Positions 34,831 through 43,897 of a DNA stretch of 64,000 nt are shown here, piece by piece; the first letter of the stretch is position 1, and each line of letters starts with the position of its first letter. The stretch is from Jejudonia soesokkakensis (GTDB lineage Bacteria; Bacteroidota; Bacteroidia; Flavobacteriales; Flavobacteriaceae), in assembly GCF_042664795.1 (NCBI RefSeq), contig NZ_JBHTBN010000001.1, positions 620,001-684,000 on the forward strand, in the 5' to 3' direction. The notes under the pieces are model-generated. The model saw only the letters and a program-made list of their open reading frames with translations, was not told where the DNA came from and made no database searches. The position numbers and the translations under genes are program-made.

Positions 34831-35367
34831 ATGATGAAAAATCTTATGTTGCTCTTTTTTGTAGCACTTACAGCTTCGATGACTGCCCAGAAAATAAACT
34901 GGATGTCGATGGAAGATGCACTCTCAGCACAGAAAAAAGAACCCAAAAAAATCTTTATGGATGCTTATACTACTTGGTGTGGTCCCTGTAAATTACTAGA
35001 TAAAAATACTTTTAGTAATAAGAATGTTATCAAATATATAAACGATCATTTTTATGCTGTGAAATTTAATGCCGAAGGCACCGAAGAAATCACCTATCAG
35101 GATTTTACTTATACGAATCCTAATTATGTTCCTGATAAAAAAGGGAGAAATTCTCAGCATTTGTTTGCCCACGCCCTAAAAGTGAGAGGCTATCCTAGTC
35201 TGGTATTTTTTGAAGACAACGGAGATCTTATTCAGGCAATTGCGGGTTATAGAACACCTCAGGAGCTTGAAATCTATCTTAAGATGATCGCTAGTGATGA
35301 TTACAAGAAAATAACTACTGCTGAAGCTTGGAACGACTATCAGAAAAAATTTAAAGGTACTTTTTAA
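34831..35367 (+). CDS. Exported thioredoxin-like protein (copy 2)
   Basis: 178 residues; ATGATG start directly after the stop of copy 1, with the first Met shown here. Signal peptide of about 19 residues, WCGPC at C50/C53, cis-Pro in RGYPSLV. The layout is the same as copy 1, including KINWMSMEDA at the mature N terminus, but the sequences have diverged clearly, so the duplication is old. Both keep all catalytic residues. It ends 6 bp before the convergent ComEC gene, with no hairpin visible. Confidence 0.85.
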   Translation: MMKNLMLLFFVALTASMTAQKINWMSMEDALSAQKKEPKKIFMDAYTTWCGPCKLLDKNTFSNKNVIKYINDHFYAVKFNAEGTEEITYQDFTYTNPNYVPDKKGRNSQHLFAHALKVRGYPSLVFFEDNGDLIQAIAGYRTPQELEIYLKMIASDDYKKITTAEAWNDYQKKFKGTF

Positions 35368-35373
35368 ACAATT

Positions 35374-37401
35374 TTAATCAATACTATAGGCTCCCTTTGA
35401 ACCAGTATGGTGAAAAGGGAGTTTTCTTTTTTCACAAGTTTCCCGCCAGCGTTTTATATAGGAGGTGTAATTGTTCCCGTCTGCGATAATATAACTGGGT
35501 TGAAGACTATCCAGAACTCGTTCAAGATGGATTTTCGGACTTTGAGTTAAAACCAACCACTCTATAGATTCGGCCTTTGGATACACTGAAAGACTATCGA
35601 TAATAAGCATTTTTTTATTTCTGAACATGAGCACATTGGGAAACTGTTGCGTAGTAATTCTTTTTATTGCTTCTGAAGTTGCATAGGATGATATAGGATA
35701 GGTATCGCTTCGGAAAGTATTCGTATCTGAAATAAATAGCGTAAGCAAATGATTATTCTTATGTCCAATGAGGGTTTGCCTGCTTTTCTGAAAAATCACC
35801 AATTCTTCGGAAGCACTTTCAGAAATATCATATAGAATAACACCTAATAATAAAATAAATGAAGCAAAAATAAATGTCCCTCGCCTGAAGCTAGCGTGTT
35901 TCCAAAATACTACGATCGTAACCAATACTACATAACTTGCCAGTACTTTATATCCCGAGAAGGGAATGTCTGTAAATAAATAGGAATCTTGATGTGCAAC
36001 CCATCTAATAAATGTGTTGAGCTGACTAATACACCAATTGAAAGAACGTGCCAGCCAATCAGGTAATACCGCGAAAGCCGCTAAAATAACTACTAATAAT
36101 CCGCCTCCTAATAGGATTCCCAACACAGGTAGGACGACAAGATTCGTAATAAAAAACAAGCCTGGAAATTGATGAAAATAATACAAGCTAAGCGGTAGGA
36201 TCCCTAATTGAGCCGCAAGGGTAACGGTAAAAATGCCCCAAAAGAGGCGCAAGAAATAGTTCTTAGGGCTCCAATAACTATTCAGTTTGGGTTGTATCCA
36301 AAGAATTGAGAACACAGCCAAATAACTAAGTTGAAACCCTACATGAAACAACCAATTTGGGTTGTAGAGTAACAAAATAAAGAACGAAATAAAGAGCGTG
36401 TTAATAGAAGAGGTTTCTCTTTGTAAAGTATTTGCCAAAGCAAACAAAGAAAACATAGTTACAGCTCGGGTCACACTAGGAGACAACCCAGTTACAAACG
36501 CGAAGATCCAAAGCAATAGTACGATAAGTACACTTTGAATAATTTTTCCATTCTTAACATAGTGAAATGGTTTTAAAAGAAATAGCAGTATAAAATACAA
36601 GATCCCTACGTGAAGTCCAGAGACGGCCAATATATGGATAGCTCCTGCTGCGGCATAATCGGCATAGAGATCTGAATTAATATCCCGACGCTGCCCCAGA
36701 ACTAAGGCTTGTAAAATGGCGCGTTCATCAAGGGTTAACGGTGTTTTTTTTAGTTTCTGAAGAATGTATTCTCTTGCACGTTCTGCACGACCTCTCAAGG
36801 AGGGCGAGCCTTTCGTTTTATGGATGATATAAGCCGATTTTGTTCTAATTTGGTGGTATACCTCCAAAGTTTTCATGTATCTGGAATAATCAAATTGGTT
36901 CGGATTTAATGGCTTCGGAATGATTTGAGGTGCTTCAGCAATGAGTAACACATTGTCAATCGATATTTTTTCTGAAAGACTATCTTTTTGAATGTTGAGT
37001 AGGAGATTGCCCGAAGAACTTTCAGAATGTACGGCCTCAACCTCAGTGATATATTTATTAGTAAAGCGATCTGGTTTTAGAATTTCAGTGATCTTTAGCT
37101 GAAGGATTTGTGGGGAATTTTCAGAAAGGATTGTAGTAAAATGATTGGGTTGCGATGCCGGCAACCGAATGATATAATTACCATATCCTAAAAGAATCAT
37201 ACTACAATAAGTAAGAATTCCGAAGAAAACAGAAGGAAACAACTGATTGCGATTAAGCCTCCAAAAAAAGAACAGTAGGCAGAACAAGCTAAGAAAAATA
37301 TAGAGAACCAGAGAAAGGGAGCTAGGGAAAACATGAGCTGTTACTATGCCCAATGCAAAACAGATGGCAAAAGATACCATCGTAAAATTGATAAACTTCA
37401 T
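35374..37401 (-). CDS. ComEC/Rec2 family protein
   Basis: 675 residues. N-terminal DUF4131 membrane region, then the competence domain with the hallmark AAAGAIHILAVSGLHVGIL (near residue 250) and about ten membrane segments. ComEC moves single-stranded DNA across the inner membrane in natural transformation. The C-terminal part (about 530-675) lacks the HxHxDH metallo-beta-lactamase motif; a residual fold may remain. This shorter form is usual in Bacteroidota. Start: ATG. Confidence 0.88.
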   Translation of the reverse strand: MKFINFTMVSFAICFALGIVTAHVFPSSLSLVLYIFLSLFCLLFFFWRLNRNQLFPSVFFGILTYCSMILLGYGNYIIRLPASQPNHFTTILSENSPQILQLKITEILKPDRFTNKYITEVEAVHSESSSGNLLLNIQKDSLSEKISIDNVLLIAEAPQIIPKPLNPNQFDYSRYMKTLEVYHQIRTKSAYIIHKTKGSPSLRGRAERAREYILQKLKKTPLTLDERAILQALVLGQRRDINSDLYADYAAAGAIHILAVSGLHVGILYFILLFLLKPFHYVKNGKIIQSVLIVLLLWIFAFVTGLSPSVTRAVTMFSLFALANTLQRETSSINTLFISFFILLLYNPNWLFHVGFQLSYLAVFSILWIQPKLNSYWSPKNYFLRLFWGIFTVTLAAQLGILPLSLYYFHQFPGLFFITNLVVLPVLGILLGGGLLVVILAAFAVLPDWLARSFNWCISQLNTFIRWVAHQDSYLFTDIPFSGYKVLASYVVLVTIVVFWKHASFRRGTFIFASFILLLGVILYDISESASEELVIFQKSRQTLIGHKNNHLLTLFISDTNTFRSDTYPISSYATSEAIKRITTQQFPNVLMFRNKKMLIIDSLSVYPKAESIEWLVLTQSPKIHLERVLDSLQPSYIIADGNNYTSYIKRWRETCEKRKLPFHHTGSKGAYSID

Positions 37402-37447
37402 GTCAATTCAATTAATTGACTGGGGAGTTTCTATAAAGATACAGTTT

Positions 37448-38029
37448 TTAAATGACGCGGCGAATCCCTACAAAAGCTTTCTTCCAATAATTTTCGAGCA
37501 TGGATGAAGTAATCACTCCGCGCGAGGTGGTAGAATGAATAAAGTAGATAATGTCATCTTTAATTTTTGTGACAATGCCTACATGGTTAATTCTGTTTCT
37601 GCTGCTAGTCTTAAAGAATACCAGATCTCCTTCTTCGGCTTCAGATAGTTGTATTTCGACGCCTCGTGTAGCCATTTCTCTAGAGATTCTTGGTAAAATT
37701 ACATTTTCCTGTTGAAAGGCAGTAAATACAAGTCCGCTGCAATCCATCCCTTGATCTGTGGTACCGCCAAATTTGTAAGGAGTACCTTCAAAGGTTTCGG
37801 CATTTTTGATGATCTTTTTAAGTAGTTTGGTATTGGTTTCTGCAGTAATGACCTCGTCTGCTTCGGTAGTGGTGACAATGATTATATCATCTTTCTTTTT
37901 TTGTTCTACTTTTTTAGTCCTATTGGGAGTTCCTTCTTTAGTAACTACAATGGTTTTAGTTGTTTTTTTTGAACTTCCGCAGGAGGCGATTGCGAAAGCT
38001 AAAAGGATAAGTAGGAATGTTTTTTTCAT
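37448..38029 (-). CDS. NlpC/P60 (C40) peptidase lipoprotein
   Basis: 193 residues from ATG 38027-38029; a longer frame upstream would overlap lpxB and lacks a signal peptide. The lipobox is IASC (Cys17). The C40 catalytic set is seen: Cys in GMDCSGLV, His in INHVGIVT, and a third polar residue in FIHSTTSRG. Such enzymes cut peptide bonds in peptidoglycan stems. A Lys/Asp-rich linker (about 22-60) precedes the domain. The gene lies 7 bp after lpxB in one transcript. Confidence 0.9.
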   Translation of the reverse strand: MKKTFLLILLAFAIASCGSSKKTTKTIVVTKEGTPNRTKKVEQKKKDDIIIVTTTEADEVITAETNTKLLKKIIKNAETFEGTPYKFGGTTDQGMDCSGLVFTAFQQENVILPRISREMATRGVEIQLSEAEEGDLVFFKTSSRNRINHVGIVTKIKDDIIYFIHSTTSRGVITSSMLENYWKKAFVGIRRVI

Positions 38030-38036
38030 ACAATAG

Positions 38037-39158
38037 TTATTTGTTTTTTTGGGTGCTATCAAAAATGAGCGCTGCTGTCTTTTCACTCGCTCCTTTACCA
38101 CCTAATTTCTGTTCCAAATCGTAATAGTCTAAAAACAAAGTTGCTCGTTTGTATTCATCAAGAATATTAGTGAGCTCTTCTTTTAAACGTTGAGAATTGA
38201 AATCAGATTGTATCAACTCAGTCACAGCAGGTTTATCCAGTATTAAATTTACCAGTGAAATATAATCAAGATTGATAACTCTTTTTGCAATTTGGTACGA
38301 AATAGAGCTTCCTTTATAGCAGACTACCTGTGGTACTTTAAAGAGTGCGGTTTCCAGTGTTGCGGTCCCCGAAGTAACCAGAGCAGCATTCGAAATACTT
38401 AACAGATCGTAGGTTTTGTTTAATAATAAATGAACATTTTGTTTTTTAATATATGGTGCATAAAATGAAGCCTCCTGGCTTGGAGCCCCAGCAATAACAA
38501 ACTGATACTCGGGATAGGTGTCAACTACCGAAAGCATCACCGTAAGCATTTTAGAGATTTCCTGTTTCCTACTTCCCGGAAGCAAGGCAATCACAGGTCT
38601 GTCGTCCAAATGGTTTTCTTGTTTAAAAATTTCAGGGAGTACTTGTTCGCGTTCGTAAATTGCATCGATTAATGGGTGTCCTACAAAATGAACAGGGAAA
38701 TTGTGCTTCTTTTCATAAAAATCTTTTTCAAACGGAAGGATTACATACATGTCATCTACATCTCTTTTTATATCCTTAATCCGATTTTCCTTCCATGCCC
38801 AGATCTGTGGAGAAATATAATATTGTGTAAGTATTCCTTTCTTCTTTGCCCATTTGGCAATACGAAGATTAAAGCCAGGGTAATCAATAAAAATGATGGC
38901 GTCTGGTGTAAAGGCTTCAATGTCTTTTTTACAGAATGAAATATTCTTTAGAATGGTACGCAGATTAAAGAGCACTTCGACAAATCCCATAAAAGCTAGC
39001 TCCTTATAATGCTTAACGGGGTTTCCTCCAATTTCCTGCATAAGATCCCCTCCCCAAAACCTGAAAGTGGCTTCAGGATCTTTACGGCGAAGTGCTTTCA
39101 TCAAATTGGCGCCATGTAAATCGCCAGAAGCTTCTCCTGCTATGATATAATATTTCAC
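38037..39158 (-). CDS. lpxB: Lipid-A-disaccharide synthase
   Basis: 373 residues, full length. N-terminal AGEASGDLHGANL is the family signature, and the C-terminal GT-B lobe has PGSRKQEI and GTATLETAL. It joins UDP-2,3-diacylglucosamine and lipid X to make the lipid A disaccharide at the inner membrane. The order surE - small membrane protein - lpxB is common in Flavobacteriia. Start ATG at 39158. Confidence 0.96.
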   Translation of the reverse strand: MKYYIIAGEASGDLHGANLMKALRRKDPEATFRFWGGDLMQEIGGNPVKHYKELAFMGFVEVLFNLRTILKNISFCKKDIEAFTPDAIIFIDYPGFNLRIAKWAKKKGILTQYYISPQIWAWKENRIKDIKRDVDDMYVILPFEKDFYEKKHNFPVHFVGHPLIDAIYEREQVLPEIFKQENHLDDRPVIALLPGSRKQEISKMLTVMLSVVDTYPEYQFVIAGAPSQEASFYAPYIKKQNVHLLLNKTYDLLSISNAALVTSGTATLETALFKVPQVVCYKGSSISYQIAKRVINLDYISLVNLILDKPAVTELIQSDFNSQRLKEELTNILDEYKRATLFLDYYDLEQKLGGKGASEKTAALIFDSTQKNK

Positions 39159-39195
39159 CCTATAAATTTATATGATAAAGATACACGAATCCTTG

Positions 39196-39211
39196 AGGAG
39201 TGCACACTCCT
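39196..39211. other. Palindrome/hairpin upstream of lpxB
   Basis: AGGAGTG-CA-CACTCCT, a perfect 7-bp stem followed by six T on the plus strand. All genes nearby run on the minus strand, so on sequence alone this would terminate plus-strand (antisense) transcripts, or serve as an operator before lpxB. Confidence 0.4.
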
Positions 39212-39238
39212 TTTTTGCTGAAATATTTTCTGAAAGAA

Positions 39239-39529
39239 TTAATAAAATTTTGAGACCAGAATAAGAATTGCAGCTACGATGGTCGCCAGTATCACCCCAC
39301 GTGCACGATAGAAGCGCTTCTTCTTCAGCAGTATAAAAAATGCAGCAAGATTTAAAACAGCTCCTAATGCGATAATATTTCCAAAAACGTCCTCTTGTAG
39401 CGCTATTGTAATACTTTCTTCTAACGGATGTTTTGAAAATAGCTGAAGGTAGAGAAAACTACCCGTAAAGTTTGCAATGATCCCAACACAGAATCCTATA
39501 AAAATATTAAGTGCAATTTTTTTATTCAT
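39239..39529 (-). CDS. Small membrane protein of unknown function
   Basis: 96 residues with three hydrophobic segments (about 6-28, 47-67 and 76-95) separated by a short acidic loop (EESITIALQEDVFG) and a basic loop (KKKRFYRARG). It begins 3 bp after the surE stop and lies before lpxB, a gene order I believe is conserved in the family. I do not recognise a domain. Topology suggests an inner-membrane protein; no function can be given. Confidence 0.65.
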   Translation of the reverse strand: MNKKIALNIFIGFCVGIIANFTGSFLYLQLFSKHPLEESITIALQEDVFGNIIALGAVLNLAAFFILLKKKRFYRARGVILATIVAAILILVSKFY

Positions 39530-39532
39530 AGG

Positions 39533-40309
39533 TTATAACTTCCAAGAGTTAATATCTTTAATAGCATGATGTGCTGTAAGGTCAAACTGAACAGGAACTA
39601 CCGAAACATAGCCATTTTCCAGCGCCCATTCGTCTGTATCTTCTCCTTTATCTTTATTGATAAATTCACCGGTCAACCAATAGTAGTCTTTCCCTAACGG
39701 ACTCTTACGTTTGTCGAATGTTTCTTCCCAATGGGCATCTGCCTGCCGACACACTTTAATACCTTTTATGTTACTTTCAGGGAGTTTAGGTATGTTGACG
39801 TTAAGCACAACGCCTTTTGGTAATCCCTGTTCCAGACATTGTTCTACCATTAATTTGACGTATTTTTTTGCAGGTTCAAAATCGGCTTCCAAGGAGTAGT
39901 CCAATAAAGAAAATCCGATAGAAGGAATTCCAATCGTTCCAGCTTCTACGGCAGCGCTCATGGTGCCACTATAAATTACGTTAATCGAAGAATTGCTACC
40001 GTGGTTTATGCCGCTAACGCACAGGTCTGGTTTTCGTTTTAAAATTTCATTGACAGCAAGTTTTACGCAATCTACAGGGGTTCCGCTACAACTATATTCA
40101 GTTTGAGGTTCCTCTTCATTTACAGTAACCTTATTGCAATACAATGTGTCATTGATGGTAATAGCATGTCCCATAGCGCTCTGGGGAGCGTCTGGAGCGA
40201 CGACTACGACATCGCCAATAGTATTCATGACTTCAATCAGCGTACGAATTCCCGGAGCGGTAATTCCATCATCATTCGTTACTAAAATAAGTGGCTTTTT
40301 TTTTGACAT
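39533..40309 (-). CDS. surE: 5'/3'-nucleotidase SurE
   Basis: 258 residues. Metal site VTNDDGI near the N terminus and SGTMSAAVEAG mid-protein match SurE. It removes phosphate from nucleoside 5'- and 3'-monophosphates and short polyphosphate in the cytoplasm. It heads the minus-strand unit surE - membrane protein - lpxB - NlpC/P60. Its start codon is part of an inverted repeat that brackets a perfect -7 box. Confidence 0.94.
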   Translation of the reverse strand: MSKKKPLILVTNDDGITAPGIRTLIEVMNTIGDVVVVAPDAPQSAMGHAITINDTLYCNKVTVNEEEPQTEYSCSGTPVDCVKLAVNEILKRKPDLCVSGINHGSNSSINVIYSGTMSAAVEAGTIGIPSIGFSLLDYSLEADFEPAKKYVKLMVEQCLEQGLPKGVVLNVNIPKLPESNIKGIKVCRQADAHWEETFDKRKSPLGKDYYWLTGEFINKDKGEDTDEWALENGYVSVVPVQFDLTAHHAIKDINSWKL

Positions 40310-40351
40310 ACTGGTAAATTTTAATGCAAAAATACAGTTTATTACCAGTAT
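40308..40351 (-). promoter_or_regulatory. surE promoter inside a 10-bp inverted repeat
   Basis: Exact -7 TATTTTTG on the minus strand (40327-40334), 17 bp before the ATG. The inverted repeat ATACTGGTAA (40308-40317) / TTACCAGTAT (40342-40351) flanks it and includes the first two bases of the start codon. -33 has no TTG. It reads as an operator-promoter. Confidence 0.5.
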
Positions 40352-40550
40352 TGAAGCATCGTTTTTTTATTTCTGAGAACCAGTAAGTAGTTGTAATAAA
40401 TTTTTAGTAAGCTCGTCTTATAGGTGTCTAAAGAAAGTGGTGGAATAACTGATACTCAAGCTTCTTTTGTTTAACAAAGATTTAGTATCATTGTTACTGC
40501 TTGGCACGGTTTTTTATATAATTTAGACATCTTAAAAATATTTAGAGAGT

Positions 40551-42728
40551 ATGAATGTGATGAAAAAGAATTTAAAAGTATTACTTCTTGCCGTTTTTGT
40601 TGCGGCAGCTTCTTGCAGTTTTACCACCAAAAAATTTGATGACCCCGACAAAGACAAACTTTTAATAGACCTGATAACCTATGTTTTAAATCGCGGTCAT
40701 TACGAACTTGCTACAGTTGATGATACCTTTTCTGCGAGTGTTTATGACAGATTTATCGAGAGTCTAGATCCTCTTAAACGATATTTCTTAGCTTCAGACA
40801 TTGCTGAATTTGAAAAATACCGACTTGAAATTGACGACCAAATAAAAGCGAAAGACTTAACTTTTTTCGATTTAGTAAACGAACGGCTTGCCGAACGAAT
40901 GGAGCAGGCAAAGGCAAGGTACCAAGTAGTGCTTGCAGATCCATTTGATTTTACCGTGAAAGAAAAAATCAATGTTGATTATGATAATCTGGCGTATGCC
41001 ACTTCAGAAAAAGAACTACAAGAACGCTGGAGACAACAATTAAAGTTTTCTACCATATCAAATTATTATGATCTTGTAGAAGAAAAGAAAACCTCAGAAA
41101 AAGCAAAAGCCGAAGCTTTAGAAAATGGGGAAACTTATGAGGAAACTGAAAATGCAAAACTCTCTATGACAGAAATGGAGGAGAAGGCCAGAGATCAGGT
41201 ACGAACCTCTTTAAAAGAATTTTTTGATTTTAATAAAGACCTAAACCGGGAAGATTATTTTGCTATTTTCCTAACCACTTTTGTAGAAGGCTTTGATCCG
41301 CATACTAATTATTTCGCACCGCCAGACAGAGATCGTTTCGATTTACGAATGTCTGGAAAGCTCGAGGGAATTGGAGCGCGACTTCAGAAAAAAAACGACT
41401 ATGTCACTATCGTAGAAGTTATTAGTGGTGGTCCGGCTTGGAGAGGCGAACATTTAAATGTGGGAGATGCGATTTTAAAAGTAAAACAAGAAGATGAAAA
41501 AGATCCTGTGAGTATTGTTGGAATGCGTGTAGATGACGCCGTTCAACTTATTAAAGGGCCTAAGGGTACTAAAGTTACTTTGACTATAAAAAGAGTAGAT
41601 GGATCTATTGAGGATGAGGTGATTACAAGAGATGTTGTAGAATTGGAAGAAACTTTTGCTAAAGCAGTGGTTATAGATAAAGATGAAAGAAAATTCGGAT
41701 TGATTCATTTGCCTCAGTTTTACTTCGATATGCAGGATTTTGAGAAGAAAAATGCAACAAACGATGTACGAAATGAAATACTTCGCTTAAAAGAAGAAGG
41801 CATGGAAGGCTTAGTGCTGGATCTTCGTGATAATGGAGGTGGCTCTTTAAAGACCGCTGTAGATATTGGTGGGCTCTTTATAAAAGAAGGACCTATGGTA
41901 CAAGTTGCCGGTGCTGGAAATAATAAAGAGGTCTTAAAAGATGTAGATCCTGAAATTGTTTGGGACGGTCCTTTAGTTATTCTAGTAAACGGTCTATCTG
42001 CCTCAGCGTCCGAAATTCTGGCAGCTGCGATGCAAGACTATAAGCGTGCCATTATTATTGGTAGTGAACAATCCTATGGAAAGGGTACGGTTCAACGATT
42101 ATTGGATTTAAACCAGTATGTTCGTCAAAACGATATGGGAGATATGGGAGCTCTAAAGCTTACGACTCAAAAGTTTTATCGAATTAATGGTGGTTCTACA
42201 CAATTAGAAGGAGTAAAAAGTGATGTAGTGATGCCAGATAGGTATGCGTATATTGACGTTGGAGAAAGAGATTATGATAATCCTTTACCTTATGATAAAA
42301 TTGCTCCAGCTAACTATAAAATCTGGGACGGATATGTGGATTTTGACAAAGCCATTCAAAATAGCCAGGAGCGTATGGCAAAAAGCGAACAATTAGCGTT
42401 GATCGACGAAAATGCAAAGTGGATCAAGGAGCGAAGAGAAGAGCTTGAAGTTACATTGAATCTGGATGAATATATTGATGAAATTGAAGAGCGTAAATCC
42501 CAAACCCAGAAGTATAAGGCGATTGATAATTATGACAATAAGCTAAGTCTAAAATCCTTATCAAGTGAAATTGAATTGATGCGTCAGGATACTGTGTTGC
42601 GTGAAAAACGCAAAAGATGGCATGAAAATCTAGCGAAGGATATTTATGTGGAAGAAGCAGTCAATGTGCTTGAGGATTTAAAGATCAATAATATTAAAAC
42701 CGAAAAAGTTGCTAATATTAAGAACTAA
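40551..42728 (+). CDS. Carboxy-terminal processing protease (Tsp/Prc), S41A
   Basis: 725 residues. A lipobox (AASC, Cys22) suggests a lipoprotein. N-terminal helical domain, PDZ (about 250-335, beginning GIGARLQKK), protease core with GLSASASE (S485) and GKGTVQ (K511) as Ser-Lys dyad, and the C-terminal DUF3340 region. It trims or degrades periplasmic proteins by their C termini, like E. coli Prc. The first of two in-frame ATGs (40551, 40560) is shown; the second is equally possible. Confidence 0.92.
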   Translation: MNVMKKNLKVLLLAVFVAAASCSFTTKKFDDPDKDKLLIDLITYVLNRGHYELATVDDTFSASVYDRFIESLDPLKRYFLASDIAEFEKYRLEIDDQIKAKDLTFFDLVNERLAERMEQAKARYQVVLADPFDFTVKEKINVDYDNLAYATSEKELQERWRQQLKFSTISNYYDLVEEKKTSEKAKAEALENGETYEETENAKLSMTEMEEKARDQVRTSLKEFFDFNKDLNREDYFAIFLTTFVEGFDPHTNYFAPPDRDRFDLRMSGKLEGIGARLQKKNDYVTIVEVISGGPAWRGEHLNVGDAILKVKQEDEKDPVSIVGMRVDDAVQLIKGPKGTKVTLTIKRVDGSIEDEVITRDVVELEETFAKAVVIDKDERKFGLIHLPQFYFDMQDFEKKNATNDVRNEILRLKEEGMEGLVLDLRDNGGGSLKTAVDIGGLFIKEGPMVQVAGAGNNKEVLKDVDPEIVWDGPLVILVNGLSASASEILAAAMQDYKRAIIIGSEQSYGKGTVQRLLDLNQYVRQNDMGDMGALKLTTQKFYRINGGSTQLEGVKSDVVMPDRYAYIDVGERDYDNPLPYDKIAPANYKIWDGYVDFDKAIQNSQERMAKSEQLALIDENAKWIKERREELEVTLNLDEYIDEIEERKSQTQKYKAIDNYDNKLSLKSLSSEIELMRQDTVLREKRKRWHENLAKDIYVEEAVNVLEDLKINNIKTEKVANIKN

Positions 42729-42785
42729 GTCTTTTTTCTGAAAGGCTTTCGGTTCAATTAGGCTGTAATTACATATTTTTACAGT

Positions 42786-43889
42786 GTGAAAAAGGCAACC
42801 TCTTTAACAGCTATAGCGCTCCAAAAGTTTAAAAAGAACTTTTGGGGCGTTTTTAGTTTTTGCTTTTTGGTGCTTTGTGTATTCGTCGCGATATTCGCCT
42901 ATGCCATTGCCCCAGACAATAGCGAAAATGCCAATCAGATGCACTTGTCTGTTCATTCCAAATCTCCGGGATTTACGGTGCCTATGTTAACGATACCTTC
43001 AAATGTTGAGGCACAGAATCCTGTTTCGGTTTTTTTCTTCGGAAAGAAAACAACTGCGAGTGAAATTCCAATAGCTTCATTTACAACTTCAGAAAACGGA
43101 ATTGTAATTACAGAATATTCCGAAGATAGGACTGAAGGGTTAGAAAAAGAATATGAACTATCGCTATTTCCTGAAGCAGCTTCCGTAGCGGAAATCCAAG
43201 AAAAATATATTTCAGATAAAAAATTCCTGCTGGGAACAGACAAATATGGTCGTGACCTGTTAAGTAGAATGCTTATAGGAATTCGTATTTCACTTGCTAT
43301 TGGATTTATAGCGGTGTTTATTTCATTGCTCATTGGAATCACGATGGGAGCCATAGGAGGGTATTATGGTGGAAAAGTAGATGCTGTTATTATGTGGATT
43401 ATTAATGTAACTTGGTCCATTCCAACCTTACTCCTCGTTATTGCCATCACACTGGCTTTAGGAAAAGGCTTCTGGCAGGTATTTATAGCTGTAGGATTAA
43501 CAATGTGGGTGGAAGTTGCGCGTGTGGTTCGTGGACAGGTATTGGGTGTTAAAGAGATGCAGTATGTGACCGCAGCAAGAGCTTTGGGATTTAAAGACGC
43601 ACGAATCATCATACGACATATTTTGCCAAATATTATGGCTCCGGTGATTATTATAAGTGCTGCAAATTTTGCAGGAGCTATTTTAATAGAAAGCGGGTTG
43701 AGTTTTTTGGGGATAGGAGCGCAACCGCCTATGCCAAGTTGGGGAGGAATTATTAAAGATCATTACGCATATATTATTTTAGGGAAACCCTATCTCGCAA
43801 TTATCCCTGGATTGGCAATAATGAGCTTGGTAACTGCTTTTATGTTGATAGGAAATGCATTGCGTGATGCCATGGATGTGAGAAATTAG
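42786..43889 (+). CDS. ABC transporter permease, DppC/OppC type
   Basis: 367 residues from a GTG start. Six membrane segments with the EAA-loop motif AARALGFKDARIIIRHILPN. The first periplasmic loop holds an insert of about 110 residues (about 45-155) that most DppC proteins lack. The DppB partner, ATPases and binding protein are not adjacent, so the gene is isolated from the rest of the transporter. It lies 57 bp after the S41 protease. Confidence 0.87.
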   Translation: MKKATSLTAIALQKFKKNFWGVFSFCFLVLCVFVAIFAYAIAPDNSENANQMHLSVHSKSPGFTVPMLTIPSNVEAQNPVSVFFFGKKTTASEIPIASFTTSENGIVITEYSEDRTEGLEKEYELSLFPEAASVAEIQEKYISDKKFLLGTDKYGRDLLSRMLIGIRISLAIGFIAVFISLLIGITMGAIGGYYGGKVDAVIMWIINVTWSIPTLLLVIAITLALGKGFWQVFIAVGLTMWVEVARVVRGQVLGVKEMQYVTAARALGFKDARIIIRHILPNIMAPVIIISAANFAGAILIESGLSFLGIGAQPPMPSWGGIIKDHYAYIILGKPYLAIIPGLAIMSLVTAFMLIGNALRDAMDVRN

Positions 43890-43897
43890 AAAATAAA

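Noticed and set aside
35374..37401. ComEC as a truncated pseudogene
   Set aside because: The missing metallo-beta-lactamase motif is usual for the Bacteroidota form, and the frame is intact with a complete competence domain.
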